Shown here: positions 1 through 8,238 of the stretch, one piece after another
Layout of the letters: each line of letters opens with the position of its first letter
Position numbering within the stretch: position 1 is the first letter of the stretch
The notes under the pieces: model-generated
Databases searched by the model: none
Seen by the model: the letters and a program-made list of their open reading frames with translations, nothing else
What the model was told of the DNA's origin: nothing
Translations under genes and position numbers: made by a program
NCBI RefSeq assembly: GCF_041765605.1
Contig: NZ_CP168900.1
Span: 2,806,001-2,870,000, forward strand
Reading direction: 5' to 3'
Source: Listeria monocytogenes
GTDB lineage: Bacteria; Bacillota; Bacilli; Lactobacillales; Listeriaceae
DNA length: 64,000 nt

Positions 1-179
1 ATGTACTTTATTTTGATTTAGTTCTTCAATATAAATCTGAGCGCAGCGATGATTTAATCCCTAATAGAACTTTCAAAACATCCTGAGTCGGGCTAGCTTC
101 AAAAACCACCACCACCAAAAATCCAAAAACAAAAACCAAAAAAAGAACCAGACCCCCGAAAAAGCCCGATTCCAAACTC
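1..179. other. left-edge stretch without a supported gene
   Basis: No convincing gene. The minus-strand reading frame crossing this stretch (26-247) overlaps the end of the DUF3284 gene, has no ribosome binding site and encodes a low-complexity hydrophobic run. The plus strand from about 100 to 160 is a C/A-rich tract of repeated acc and aaaa units with no hairpin followed by a T-run that I can identify. Confidence 0.4.
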
Positions 180-644
180 TTACTGTTCACTTTTAGCAGC
201 CAATTTCTCCTGCTTCTTCTTACTCTCATTAATAACCGAAAGCTCAATCGATTTCAGCAAGTTTTTCACACGTTTTTTACGGAAGAAGCCAAACATAAAA
301 CCAACAATAATATTATTCATTTTATTCATTGTTTTTTCCGTTTCAATTAATTCGTTATAAGTCACTTCGCAAGTTGTCTCACTTGTTGACTTTATCGTAT
401 ACGTCGTCGTATGAGTGTTCACACGGCTGCTCGTTTCGAATTGATAAAGTTCGTTAGGTTGCACTTTAACAATTTTTGTTGTAGCAAGTGCGCCATTAGA
501 CATCGTACGTTGATATTTATATCCTTCTAACTTGCGTACTTGAAGCGTTTTACCAGTGGCATTTTTTACATCATAGATTGCTGAGCTAACTAGTGTATCA
601 AAGCATTCTTTTTGAGAAATATATAATTTCTGTGTGACATTCAC
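180..644 (-). CDS. DUF3284 domain-containing protein
   Basis: A 154-residue soluble protein resembling the DUF3284 family, which is typically encoded in cellobiose/beta-glucoside PTS operons of Firmicutes; its function is unknown. The central part is rich in alternating Thr/Val/Tyr, suggesting beta strands (START/SRPBCC-like folds look like this), and the last 30 residues are Lys-rich. The GTG at 644 is preceded by AAGGAG about 11 nt away. It is the last of three small genes downstream of the PTS permease on the same strand, 17 nt after the preceding small gene, so it probably belongs to that operon. Family assignment is from residue pattern and context. Confidence 0.7.
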   Translation of the reverse strand: MNVTQKLYISQKECFDTLVSSAIYDVKNATGKTLQVRKLEGYKYQRTMSNGALATTKIVKVQPNELYQFETSSRVNTHTTTYTIKSTSETTCEVTYNELIETEKTMNKMNNIIVGFMFGFFRKKRVKNLLKSIELSVINESKKKQEKLAAKSEQ

Positions 645-661
645 TTTTTAATCGACTCCTT

Positions 662-844
662 CTAATTCTTTTCTTTCTTATCTTTACGGATTTTTAGCAC
701 GATGAAAACACAGCCGATTAAAACAACCGCAAGTCCTGTAACTAGAAGAGGTACACTAGCCATCCCATCTTTTCCATAAGAAGGACTAAACATAATAATA
801 ATAAGACCTATACTAATAATAAATAGTGCATTAACAATTTTCAT
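662..844 (-). CDS. small two-helix membrane protein
   Basis: About 60 residues with two hydrophobic segments (roughly residues 5-20 and 32-50) separated by a short polar loop and ending in a Lys-rich tail, so a small integral membrane protein with a cytoplasmic basic C-terminus. I chose the ATG at 844; an upstream TTG at 850 would overlap the stop of the preceding gene. The ribosome binding site (GGGTTGAAG) is weak, consistent with translational coupling to the upstream gene, whose stop codon is 2 nt away. I do not recognise a family. Confidence 0.55.
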   Translation of the reverse strand: MKIVNALFIISIGLIIIMFSPSYGKDGMASVPLLVTGLAVVLIGCVFIVLKIRKDKKEKN

Positions 845-846
845 CT

Positions 847-1068
847 TCAACCCACACTAACTTGGAAATAGAGTACAGAGCCTATTTCAGTTGCTTTTAT
901 TGTTTCTTTGGCGATTTTTGCTGCCTTTTCTTCATCTTCAATATTTGTTTCAAAAGTAAGCTTCATACCTTGTTCAGCAATTTTTTTAAAAGTTACACCG
1001 TCTTTATCGTGTGTTTCAAGTAATTCTGTAATATAATCGCGTTTCATTGGACAATTAAGAATAATCAT
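847..1068 (-). CDS. small hypothetical protein, PTS-operon associated
   Basis: A 73-residue soluble protein with no recognised family. It has an excellent ribosome binding site (AAAGGAGG, 9-10 nt before ATG 1068). A mixed alpha/beta pattern is visible (a short N-terminal strand, then a Glu/Lys/Ala-rich helix around residues 45-57, then a final strand). It lies 134 nt after the EIIC gene, with an inverted repeat in between, and is followed at once by the small membrane protein. Context suggests co-transcription with the PTS permease, but the role is unknown. Confidence 0.6.
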   Translation of the reverse strand: MIILNCPMKRDYITELLETHDKDGVTFKKIAEQGMKLTFETNIEDEEKAAKIAKETIKATEIGSVLYFQVSVG

Positions 1069-1155
1069 TTAAAAAAACCTCCTTTTCTATAGTTTAACTT
1101 TATCTTTCACTTCTTGCAATGAATAAAAATGGTGCAGGAATTCCTACATGATATA

Positions 1156-1188
1156 CTGGCTAGGCACAATTTAGCTGCACCTAGCCAG
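1156..1188 (-). repeat. perfect 9-bp inverted repeat between the PTS permease and downstream small genes
   Basis: The arms CTGGCTAGG (1156-1164) and CCTAGCCAG (1180-1188) are perfectly complementary around a 15-nt loop. On the minus strand no T-run follows, so this looks like an intercistronic hairpin (RNA stabiliser or processing signal, or a leaky terminator) rather than a clean rho-independent terminator. Confidence 0.6.
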
Positions 1189-1202
1189 AAACTTATTATT
1201 TT

Positions 1203-2567
1203 CTAAGCTTTCATCTCTTCTTCTGGTACACCAACGCGATTTGCGGTAATAACAAATGGTACCCAAATCAAGAACGCGACGACCATATTTATGAGTGAAA
1301 TTACTGGTGCCATCCAATCTCCCCCGGTTGCTAAGAAGGAATTCAGAAGTGGCGGCATTACCCAAACTACTGCAATTTTAACTGGGCCGACAATACCAAG
1401 TGTTGTTGCAAAGTAAGCGATTGTTACCATTACCATTGGCGCGATAAGGAATGGTATTAAGTAAATTGTATTTAATACGATCGGTAAACCAAACATGATT
1501 GGTTCGTTAATATTAAATATACCTGGTGCAAGAGACAATTTCGCAACTGTTCGTGCATCCGCTCGTTTCGAGAACATTAGTAACGCGATAATCAGTACAA
1601 GCGTACCGCCTGATCCACCCATCCATACATACGCATCGAAAGAACCACGTACCCATTCGAATGGTAATTTAGCGCCGTCTTGTGCCGCACTAATGTTTTG
1701 TAGTTGTGCTGTACCCCAAAGTGATTCTAGAACCGGAGCAAGTACGTTCGGACCATGAATCCCGAAGAACCATAGTAGTTGTACTAAGAAAGTAACTAGT
1801 AAAACAGCTCCGTAACCTTGCGATAGTGATAATAGCGGTTCTTGAATTGTTTTGGAAATCCAAGTAATAACGTCCATATTTGTGATTTTGAAGAATGCCC
1901 AGTCAATAATACCAACAACATAAAGTGCAACTAACGCAGGAATGATCGCCGCGAAAGCTTTACTTACAGCCGGTGGAACAGAATCTGGCATTTTGATAAT
2001 AATATTTCTGCGCATTAATTTCGCATAAATAATAGTTGATATAAAACCGAAAATCATTGCGGTAAACAAGCCGGTACCATTTACTTGGCTTAGGCTAAAG
2101 AATCCGTAAATTCCAGCAAATTCTTTTGGTAAAGTAGCTACATCGAAATTTGCATTAGAAGCCGCAATCGCAGCTTTTACTGCATCTAAGCTAACAGTAA
2201 CAGTTAAGTTCATAACAAAAGCAGCAAGAGAAACTAGCCCCCCAGCTAATCGATCCACTTCATATGCTTTTGATAAATTATACCCTAGTGAAAAGGCAAA
2301 AATAATTGAAACAATTGCTAACGTCCCATTGTATACATATCCATTAATATCGATAAGTGGTTGCATCGCTTCCACAAATCCTGTCCATCCCCAGTCAGTT
2401 GGAAAATCCCTAAAAAACGCATTTAAAAGTACTGCAATTGACCCAGCCATAGTGATTGGCATTGTTGAAATAAAAGCATCACGTAATGCAACTAGATGTT
2501 TTTGTGAACCAATTTTCGCTGCTACTGGCACAAAATACTTTTCCAAAAATGCTGTTAATCCATTCAT
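1203..2567 (-). CDS. celB: PTS lactose/cellobiose-type permease, EIIC component
   Basis: A 454-residue polytopic membrane protein of the PTS EIIC lactose/cellobiose family: the permease that takes up a beta-glucoside-type disaccharide while partner EIIA/EIIB proteins phosphorylate it. The N-terminus (residues 5-30, LEKYFVPVAAKIGSQKHL) and the later NINEPIMFG motif near residue 360 are hallmarks of CelB/LicC-type EIICs; about ten hydrophobic segments are visible and the length is normal. RBS GGGAGG precedes ATG 2567. No EIIA or EIIB gene lies beside it here, so it must use partners encoded elsewhere. The true sugar cannot be told from sequence. Confidence 0.93.
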   Translation of the reverse strand: MNGLTAFLEKYFVPVAAKIGSQKHLVALRDAFISTMPITMAGSIAVLLNAFFRDFPTDWGWTGFVEAMQPLIDINGYVYNGTLAIVSIIFAFSLGYNLSKAYEVDRLAGGLVSLAAFVMNLTVTVSLDAVKAAIAASNANFDVATLPKEFAGIYGFFSLSQVNGTGLFTAMIFGFISTIIYAKLMRRNIIIKMPDSVPPAVSKAFAAIIPALVALYVVGIIDWAFFKITNMDVITWISKTIQEPLLSLSQGYGAVLLVTFLVQLLWFFGIHGPNVLAPVLESLWGTAQLQNISAAQDGAKLPFEWVRGSFDAYVWMGGSGGTLVLIIALLMFSKRADARTVAKLSLAPGIFNINEPIMFGLPIVLNTIYLIPFLIAPMVMVTIAYFATTLGIVGPVKIAVVWVMPPLLNSFLATGGDWMAPVISLINMVVAFLIWVPFVITANRVGVPEEEMKA

Positions 2568-3009
2568 ATTTTATCCTCCCGTAAACCTTTTTATTTAACA
2601 CTCATCTTTTAAACAAAATATAATTTCTATGTATAAACTCCCTTTAAGTTTATCAGCTATATCTGTTTACTTTGTCCTAGTAATCCCCATTACTAAAAAC
2701 AAACCAGATGGAATCTTTGCATGACCTCGTGAAATTTTGGGAGTCCTCCTCTCTGCTTCATGATAAGGCTTACATTTAGATTCACTTTAATCTATTGCAA
2801 TTTCCGTGCCAAGTACTAAATTCGGAAAAAATATACGTTAATCTCTTGAAAACGTTGTCTTTCTTACCTTTGAAATCGGATTACACACATACAGAAAAAA
2901 ACTGTGTAAGTAAGCGTTAACATTACACAGTTTTACTAATTTATCTGTTTTCCTTTCTGTGTTATAATGAGCATAAGCTAAGTAATACCAATGAGTCGAG
3001 GTGATAATT
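2568..3009. other. 442-nt intergenic region with a candidate cre and a strong dyad
   Basis: This separates the leftward PTS permease from a rightward 51-codon ORF. It holds a cre-like sequence TGAAAACGTTGTCT (2847-2860), which matches the CcpA operator core except at its last bases, a perfect 12-bp dyad (listed separately) and a -10 box TATAAT at 2963-2968 serving the rightward ORF. No other gene was found. Confidence 0.45.
2898..2934. promoter_or_regulatory. 12-bp perfect inverted repeat upstream of a small ORF
   Basis: AAAACTGTGTAA (2898-2909) and TTACACAGTTTT (2923-2934) are perfect inverted repeats around a 13-nt spacer. The dyad lies just upstream of the -10 box TATAAT (2963-2968), overlapping where the -35 region would begin. 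It could be a repressor operator or a bidirectional hairpin terminator; the short flanking A and T runs allow either. Confidence 0.5.
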
Positions 3010-3165
3010 ATGGCAGTCAAAAGAGATATGCCGGAAGAATCAAAAAATAGTAAAGTAGTCAAAAAAGAACATTTTTCGATTGTGTTTCCCGATGATATAA
3101 AAGAACCCGCTACCGTTGAAGAACAAAAGAAACAAGACACTGAAAAGAAGGTAGACGACAATTAA
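3010..3165 (+). CDS. 51-residue charged hypothetical protein
   Basis: A short ORF starting MAVKRDMPEES and ending KKVDDN. It is highly charged (Lys, Glu, Asp) apart from a small hydrophobic patch HFSIVFP near residues 21-27. Support for a real gene: RBS GAGGTGAT before ATG 3010, a TATAAT -10 box at 2963-2968, and a strong terminator 7 nt after the stop. It has no recognised domain, and no partner gene is co-transcribed with it. It may be a small regulatory or binding protein, but that is a guess. Confidence 0.65.
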   Translation: MAVKRDMPEESKNSKVVKKEHFSIVFPDDIKEPATVEEQKKQDTEKKVDDN

Positions 3166-3171
3166 TAGAAG

Positions 3172-3200
3172 AAAAGAGCATCCACTTGGGATGCTCTTTT
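3172..3200. terminator. bidirectional rho-independent terminator
   Basis: AAAAGAGCATCC / GGATGCTCTTTT, a 12-bp stem with a 5-nt loop, with A and T tracts on either side, serving the 51-codon ORF on the plus strand and the convergent membrane protein on the minus strand. Confidence 0.9.
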
Positions 3201-3842
3201 TTATTTAATAGAGAAGATGACCATTTCTTTATCCTCATCCACACGGACATTTACGTCCATGCCTAATTTATCTTTAAGTAATGCTGTAATATCTAGATAG
3301 TCGTCGTAGCTACCGATATCACTTTTTTTGTATCCTTGTAGAATTGTCGGCTTAATGCGCACGATGTAGTCATCATTGGATGTTTCTTCTGGATTGTAGG
3401 AATAGATTTTCTTTCCATTTTTGTCGAAAAAATCATAGGTTGCATAGGATTCATTATTTGTTATATAGACGTCTTTTTGGGTAACGTAGGCATTATCTGC
3501 GACGCTATAATCAATTAGACCTGAATAATATTTATTGGTAGATGGTTCATTAATTTCATATTGTTTATAAGCTAGTCGGAATAAGTAATCAATATTGTAG
3601 TAACTATTCACGCGGAAATAGAGATTTTTATCTTTGGATTTTTTATCTACACCAATATCTGTCGCACTAATTGGGAAGACCTCATATAATTTGCCGTCTA
3701 TTTCGTAAGCTACTTCATACTTGTCAAACACTTCTTGGCGTTGAAAAAAGCCAAACATAATTGCTAAGATTACAATAATTCCTATAAAAACTGCGATGAT
3801 TAAAGCTGGCAGCCATTTCTTTTTTGATTTTAGTTGTTGCAT
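3201..3842 (-). CDS. membrane-anchored hypothetical protein
   Basis: About 213 residues: a short Lys-rich N-terminus, one transmembrane helix (about residues 11-34), and a ~180-residue extracytoplasmic domain rich in Tyr, Asp and Asn. I do not recognise the family. I prefer the ATG at 3842 over the one at 3851, because AAAGG lies 9 nt before 3842 and directly abuts 3851. It stands alone between the small ORF and the SRP RNA terminator. The single N-terminal helix without a cleavage site suggests a type II membrane protein. Confidence 0.75.
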   Translation of the reverse strand: MQQLKSKKKWLPALIIAVFIGIIVILAIMFGFFQRQEVFDKYEVAYEIDGKLYEVFPISATDIGVDKKSKDKNLYFRVNSYYNIDYLFRLAYKQYEINEPSTNKYYSGLIDYSVADNAYVTQKDVYITNNESYATYDFFDKNGKKIYSYNPEETSNDDYIVRIKPTILQGYKKSDIGSYDDYLDITALLKDKLGMDVNVRVDEDKEMVIFSIK

Positions 3843-3942
3843 TATTTTCATCCTTTGTCATGAATTGCTTTACTATTTTATATTGTACCAGTTTCTGGAT
3901 CATTATACATTATTTTTCTGAGGATGGGGCTGATTTGTAGAA

Positions 3943-3977
3943 AAAAGACTACTCTGCGCTAAGCAAAATAGTCTTTT
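3943..3977 (-). terminator. terminator of the SRP RNA gene
   Basis: The arms AAAAGACTA (3943-3951) and TAGTCTTTT (3969-3977) form a hairpin just beyond the 3' end of ffs, with a T-run on the minus strand. Confidence 0.8.
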
Positions 3978-3991
3978 ATATATTTAAAATT

Positions 3992-4265
3992 AGTGTCGCG
4001 CACCTCACATCGACATGCAATCATCTGCGTTACCCTGATAGTTAGCTCGGGCCAGGCGACCTCGCGGCACATGAGAAGCACTGCTTAATGCTGCTTCCTT
4101 CCGGACCTGACATGGTTCACAGGTTCCCATTGCGCAAGACCCAACCTTCAACACCACTTGTCAAGGGCAGACCAAACAATTACGATGCCTCAAATGAGGA
4201 ATTCAACCCCGCTAGAGCGGATTGCGGGTTACAGGGCGCCGCTACCTCCCCGTCTAGCACGACAA
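3992..4265 (-). ncRNA. ffs: signal recognition particle RNA, large Bacillus-type with Alu domain
   Basis: The RNA component of the signal recognition particle, which binds Ffh and targets nascent membrane and secreted proteins. On the minus strand the diagnostic S-domain tip GGTCCGGAAGGAAGCAGC is present (forward 4091-4108), as is the Alu-domain 5' segment GTGCTAGACGGGGAGGTAGC, and the 5' GTCGTGC can pair with the 3' GCGCGAC. The length of about 274 nt matches Bacillus scRNA (about 271 nt). The ends are estimated from the terminal pairing and from the Bacillus homologue; both could be off by a few nucleotides. Confidence 0.95.
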
Positions 4266-4334
4266 ATTTGCTACCAATAATTAAATGCCAAATAAAAATT
4301 ATTTAGCGCAAACTCTGAAAAGAGCTCAATTACT

Positions 4335-4363
4335 AGTGTACCTTTTTCGTGTAAAAAGTGCAA
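4335..4363 (-). promoter_or_regulatory. promoter of ffs
   Basis: On the minus strand: -35 TTGCAC (4358-4363), 17-bp spacer, -10 TACACT (4335-4340). Transcription would start near 4328, about 60 nt upstream of the mature 5' end, so the primary transcript needs trimming, as in B. subtilis where RNase III processes an extended scRNA precursor. Confidence 0.75.
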
Positions 4364-4384
4364 GCGGGAACAAGGAAATATTTT

Positions 4385-4480
4385 TTAACGTAAGTAAACA
4401 CTCATGATTGCTGCGATAATCGTACCAACTACACAAATACCTACTAATGTTAAAGCTATCCATACTATTTTTTTATTCAT
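4385..4480 (-). CDS. 31-residue single-helix membrane peptide
   Basis: A tiny ORF whose product begins MNKKIVWIALTLVG and consists of one transmembrane helix flanked by Lys residues and a C-terminal Arg. The ribosome binding site is very strong (GAGGGGGAG about 7 nt before ATG 4480) and a TATAAT box is present upstream (forward 4517-4522), which argues for real expression. It sits between gluconate kinase and the SRP RNA gene. Membrane microproteins of this kind often modulate a larger membrane complex, but no partner can be named here. Confidence 0.6.
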   Translation of the reverse strand: MNKKIVWIALTLVGICVVGTIIAAIMSVYLR

Positions 4481-4538
4481 GGTTTTCTCCCCCTCGTCAT
4501 CACTTTTCTTTTAGTGATTATATCATGAAATCCAAAAT

Positions 4539-6053
4539 TTAGCTGTTAATATCAAACTTCTTTTGCCAACTATTTAATTGGCTGTAGCTCGACATTAACT
4601 GTGTGGTTACTTGTTTAAAAATCAGACGTAATTCCGCGTATTTAAGGACGTTCTCACTTGGATGATATACCGCTTTAATAGGCAGCGTATGTTTTAGATT
4701 CAAATCTTTCAAAATCCCGAGTGAGCGCATACCAATAATTGCTGCTCCTAAACTTGAGCCTTCTATCGTATGCGGAACACGTATCTCACGGTTCAAAATA
4801 TCCGCTAGAAGTCTACACCAACCATCATGCGCAGAAATCCCACCTGTGACGTAAATAATGTCATCTGGAGCTGAAACTGCCTCATAAACTTCTGCAAGAT
4901 TAAAAGCAACACCTTCCAAAATCGCTCGAATAAAATGGGCTTTTGTATGATTAATCGTCAGCCCAACAAAACCTCCGCGAATATCATTAGTCCAAAATGG
5001 TGCGCGCTCACCTAGTAAATATGGCTGGAATAAAAGACCCGCAGCACCTGGAGGAACTTCCTCCATTTTTGCAATAAAGCTTGCGAAGTCTCGCCCCTTA
5101 ATTTCCTCTTCAGAACCAAATTGTTGCAGACCCCATTCGACTACTTTTCCACCATTGTTCACTGCGCCACCTGCGATAAAGTAGCCATCACCAGCTCCGT
5201 AGCAAAATGTTCGACCACGAGAATCTATTTGGAATTGATTGGTAAGTTTGCGAACTGCACCACTTGTGCCTACTGTAATCGTAACGTCATTTTGGCCGGT
5301 CGCTTGAATACCAATATTAGCTAGCGCCCCGTCACTCCCCCCTACAATGAATGGTAAATTTTCTGGGATTCCCATTAATTCAGCATATTCTTTTTTCACG
5401 CCAGTTAATTGATATGTTTCTGGTACAACTTTTGGCAAAAAATCAGGAGTCAATTTGACAATTTCCATTGCTTCAAATTCCCAGTCGTGCTCCATAATAT
5501 TGTATAACCCTGTTCCTGAGGCTAACGATTCATCCATCACCCAAACATCAAACAAGCGATACAAAATATACGATTTGATATCAACAAACTTCTCTGCGCG
5601 TTTAAATAATGCTGGTGCTTCCTCTTTTAACCAACAGATTTTGGCAAAAGGGCTCATAGGGTGTATTGGCGTCCCTGTGGCTTCATAGAGTTGAAACAAG
5701 TAATTATCCCTTTTTACTTTTTCGAGCGTCTCACTGCTTCGTCCGTCCGCCCAAGTGATACATTCGGTCAAAAGCTCTCCGCTACTTCCAACCATAATTA
5801 AACTATGCATCGCAGAACTAAATGAGATTCCTGCTAATTCTTCTTTATTTACGTTTTTCATTACAGCTTGAATAGATGATAAAACAGCCTCAAAAATTTC
5901 CGTGGGACTCTCTTCTGCTTTCCCAGTTTCATCGGTTATTAGTTCATAATGCGTCGCCTGCCGGAAAATCACTTCTCCTCGTTGATCAAAAAGTACTGCC
6001 TTCGTGCTCGAAGTTCCGATATCTACGCCCATTATGTATGATTTGCTCGTCAA
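4539..6053 (-). CDS. gntK: gluconate kinase (FGGY carbohydrate kinase)
   Basis: Phosphorylates D-gluconate to 6-phosphogluconate with ATP, feeding the pentose phosphate pathway. It belongs to the FGGY family: the N-terminal phosphate loop GVDIGTSSTKAV, the VGGSDGALANIG segment around residue 240 and the C-terminal TGGISAHDGWC motif are visible. A longer reading frame begins at 6095, but the TTG at 6053 has GGGGTG 8 nt upstream, and a TATAAT box lies inside the longer frame, so I place the start at 6053 (504 residues, usual for GntK). No gluconate permease or GntR is adjacent. Xylulokinase or another FGGY kinase is the main alternative. Confidence 0.85.
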   Translation of the reverse strand: MTSKSYIMGVDIGTSSTKAVLFDQRGEVIFRQATHYELITDETGKAEESPTEIFEAVLSSIQAVMKNVNKEELAGISFSSAMHSLIMVGSSGELLTECITWADGRSSETLEKVKRDNYLFQLYEATGTPIHPMSPFAKICWLKEEAPALFKRAEKFVDIKSYILYRLFDVWVMDESLASGTGLYNIMEHDWEFEAMEIVKLTPDFLPKVVPETYQLTGVKKEYAELMGIPENLPFIVGGSDGALANIGIQATGQNDVTITVGTSGAVRKLTNQFQIDSRGRTFCYGAGDGYFIAGGAVNNGGKVVEWGLQQFGSEEEIKGRDFASFIAKMEEVPPGAAGLLFQPYLLGERAPFWTNDIRGGFVGLTINHTKAHFIRAILEGVAFNLAEVYEAVSAPDDIIYVTGGISAHDGWCRLLADILNREIRVPHTIEGSSLGAAIIGMRSLGILKDLNLKHTLPIKAVYHPSENVLKYAELRLIFKQVTTQLMSSYSQLNSWQKKFDINS

Positions 6054-6146
6054 ACAACTCACCCCGCGTTTTCGTTTCTTTTTATTATACGTCAAATGAA
6101 GAAAATTTTGGGGCTGGGCTACTTAGCTTTTTTCGTCAAACAAAAA

Positions 6147-6169
6147 AAGCTAGAGAAATTCTCTAGCTT
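6147..6169 (-). terminator. terminator overlapping the stop codon of the next gene
   Basis: AAGCTAGAGAA / TTCTCTAGCTT, an 11-bp perfect stem around a single central base (so about 4-5 nt loop in practice). Read on the minus strand it is followed by seven T residues. The stop codon of the GW protein (6168-6170) is inside the stem. Confidence 0.85.
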
Positions 6170-7106
6170 AGTTGATACCGTAAAAAGTTTTTATTCGGCT
6201 TTCTTCGCCTAGCACAATAAGCGTGTTTTTGTCCGCGAATTTAAGCACTTCTTTTGTATTGGCTTCACTTTGAGCGACGCAACCTAATGTGTAATTGTAT
6301 TTCGGTGAATCAACATGATAAAACACAGCCGATCCTTTTCCTTTCACACGATTAGCGTTGTATTTCACTTCCATTCCGTATGTGTACTGCGGAATCTTCA
6401 TTTTTTCATCTGCAGAACTGGAGGAATTGCGTTCTTGCCAAGTGTTATAGGATTTGTCGTTAGAGTTAGAAATCCAATAACTTCGATTAGTGATTGCTCT
6501 GAATGTCAGCTTTGTACCAGGATTCCCCTTTTGTCCAAAAGCAATTCCTGTGCGGTAAACACCAACTGGAGTGCCAGAACTTTTTTCAGAGAATTTTGGA
6601 TCAAATCCCCATTTGCCAATGTGACTGGTAAAATGACGAACTTCATACCAATTTCCTGCACTATTTTTTTGGAAAAAATACGTTGTTGCTGTGGTGCTTT
6701 TTGGTTTTGTGGTGATGATTGCTTTTTTACTGTTCCAAAGTGCTGGAACGGTGTCCGCAATTGTTGGTTTGCCAATATTTGTAAAGGCTCGTGAGTCAAT
6801 CCAACCGATTGTAGTATTCCCTAGCTTGCAATAATACCATTTAGCTCTTGCTGTTTTTCCTTCGCGTGTAATAATCAATGTCTTCTTGTCGTATTTCTTA
6901 GCTGAACCGAGATACTTAACACTGCTACTCGTTTTGTACATTTTGCTATGAATACCATCATTTCGTTTTGACTGATTTACTACCCCTTTTAGGTTAACTG
7001 CTTTGTCATAAATGATTTTTTCGTAGGATGCTGCTTCGGCGTTAAAGGAGTGACCAAGTAGGCTAACCATTAAAACAATAATTAAACCGCTTAATAACTT
7101 CTTCAT
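6168..7106 (-). CDS. secreted protein with GW/SH3-like module and L,D-transpeptidase-like domain
   Basis: A 312-residue exported protein with a signal peptide (residues 1-25, cleaved after AEA). Residues about 28-112 form a GW/SH3b-like module (VNLKGVVNQS, KWYYCKLGN, GWIDSRAF), a type that attaches Listeria proteins to lipoteichoic acid or wall polymer. Residues about 165-300 resemble an L,D-transpeptidase (YkuD) fold: a Tyr-His-Val-Asp segment, then Leu-Gly-Cys-Val. The catalytic Cys and a His are present, but the usual Ser-His-Gly-Cys-x-Arg signature is altered (Thr-Leu-Gly-Cys-Val-Ala-Gln), so peptidoglycan crosslinking activity is uncertain. It precedes an LPXTG protein on the same side of the chromosome, giving a cell-surface pair. 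Confidence 0.8.
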   Translation of the reverse strand: MKKLLSGLIIVLMVSLLGHSFNAEAASYEKIIYDKAVNLKGVVNQSKRNDGIHSKMYKTSSSVKYLGSAKKYDKKTLIITREGKTARAKWYYCKLGNTTIGWIDSRAFTNIGKPTIADTVPALWNSKKAIITTKPKSTTATTYFFQKNSAGNWYEVRHFTSHIGKWGFDPKFSEKSSGTPVGVYRTGIAFGQKGNPGTKLTFRAITNRSYWISNSNDKSYNTWQERNSSSSADEKMKIPQYTYGMEVKYNANRVKGKGSAVFYHVDSPKYNYTLGCVAQSEANTKEVLKFADKNTLIVLGEESRIKTFYGIN

Positions 7107-7148
7107 TATTCGCTCCTTCTTTTTGAGTTATTCCCTATAGCAATTAGC

Positions 7149-8096
7149 TTATTTTTTTCGTTTCCTAAGTAATAACACTGCTACAAGAATAACTATAACA
7201 CCCGCTACAACGAAAATCCATTCTGCACCTTTGTCACCTGTGCTTGGCAAATCGGTTTTGTCATCTTTTGTAACTTTTGCAACATCTGTAGGTTTTGCGG
7301 TTGCACTTTTGACTGCGTTCTTTGTTTCGATTTTCTTTATTTTTTCAGGAGCTGTTACGACTGCTTCATTTTGTTTTTTCGCTGGAACTTGATAGGTTAC
7401 TTCTTCACTAAAATTACCGTCTTCATCAAAAGCATATGCCGTAATTTGTTTTGGTGTTGTCGCCCATTCTGCATAAAAATGACCATCTTTGTCCGCAGTT
7501 GTTGTTCCTTCTCCAAAGTTTTCATCTACAGGGGAACTCATATATACACTGGCAAATGGTTTTGTTTTACCTGTGAAAATTTTTGTTTCTAAATCAAAAT
7601 TCATATCTGTAATAGTTAGTTGGGCTGTTTTTTCTTTGACTAAATAATTGAGTTTAACTGCGGTTGTTTTTCCGTCTTCATTTTCTCCAAGTAGCGTGAC
7701 TTCTTGGATGCCTGTTTGTGCAGTACTTAGTTTAGAATTGGCTGCTAAGCGATAATTGGTGAGTTTTGTGTCGGTATATTTGGTTAATGTTTCAGTGAAA
7801 TCTTTGAGGTTAATTTTGCTATTTTGTTCGTAGGAGTAGACTTCTTGTGAGTCCGTAATATCTATCGTTGTTTGTACTTTGCTTTTTTGCGGTGGTGTTA
7901 CGGTGGTGTCTTTTGTCGGTTCTGCTGGTTCTGTCTTTTTTTCTGTCATTATATTTTTAGTAGTGTCTGTTGTTTTTTCTTCTGTAGGGGTTGCGTTGTT
8001 ACCATTTTCATTTGTTTCAGCGCTTGCTGCCAATGAAAATGGGATAATTAGACTAGTCAATACTGCGGTGAGTACCAACCCGTGGAATTTTTTCAT
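7149..8096 (-). CDS. LPXTG-anchored cell-wall protein
   Basis: A 315-residue sortase substrate: signal peptide (residues 1-27, ending SAAS/AE), a Thr/Glu/Lys-rich low-complexity region (about 28-75), one or two bacterial Ig-like or MucBP-like beta domains (about 75-250), then the sorting signal LPSTG, a hydrophobic helix and the basic tail RKRKK. Sortase A is expected to cleave between Thr and Gly and couple it to peptidoglycan. I prefer the ATG at 8096, preceded by AAAGGGGAA, over the upstream start at 8156, which would place 20 unnecessary residues before the signal peptide. The ligand or role is not apparent. Confidence 0.9.
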   Translation of the reverse strand: MKKFHGLVLTAVLTSLIIPFSLAASAETNENGNNATPTEEKTTDTTKNIMTEKKTEPAEPTKDTTVTPPQKSKVQTTIDITDSQEVYSYEQNSKINLKDFTETLTKYTDTKLTNYRLAANSKLSTAQTGIQEVTLLGENEDGKTTAVKLNYLVKEKTAQLTITDMNFDLETKIFTGKTKPFASVYMSSPVDENFGEGTTTADKDGHFYAEWATTPKQITAYAFDEDGNFSEEVTYQVPAKKQNEAVVTAPEKIKKIETKNAVKSATAKPTDVAKVTKDDKTDLPSTGDKGAEWIFVVAGVIVILVAVLLLRKRKK

Positions 8097-8202
8097 AATA
8101 AATTCCCCTTTCACTTTACTTAGTTTAATCATAAGCAGAAATGTGGTGAAAGTCAATTTTAAATTACAATTTTGTTACAAATATTAAAACTACGCTACAA
8201 AA

Positions 8203-8234
8203 AAGGCTTGCTATGTATCTTCTTAGCAAGCCTT
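8203..8234 (-). terminator. terminator of the cyd operon
   Basis: AAGGCTTGCTA / TAGCAAGCCTT, an 11-bp perfect stem with a 10-nt loop, followed on the minus strand by six T residues; it lies just after the last gene of the cytochrome bd operon. Confidence 0.9.
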
Positions 8235-8238
8235 AAAT

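Noticed and set aside
26-247. 73-codon minus-strand ORF at the left edge
   Set aside because: It overlaps the DUF3284 gene, has no RBS and its composition (runs of Phe/Leu/Val) reflects the A/C-rich plus strand.
2838-3161. 107-codon minus-strand ORF opposite the small 51-codon gene
   Set aside because: The plus strand has promoter, RBS and terminator; the minus frame has none.
6053-6095. Longer N-terminus of gluconate kinase from TTG 6095
   Set aside because: The extra residues are Lys/Arg-rich without family counterpart, and a TATAAT box lies within them; the RBS supports 6053.
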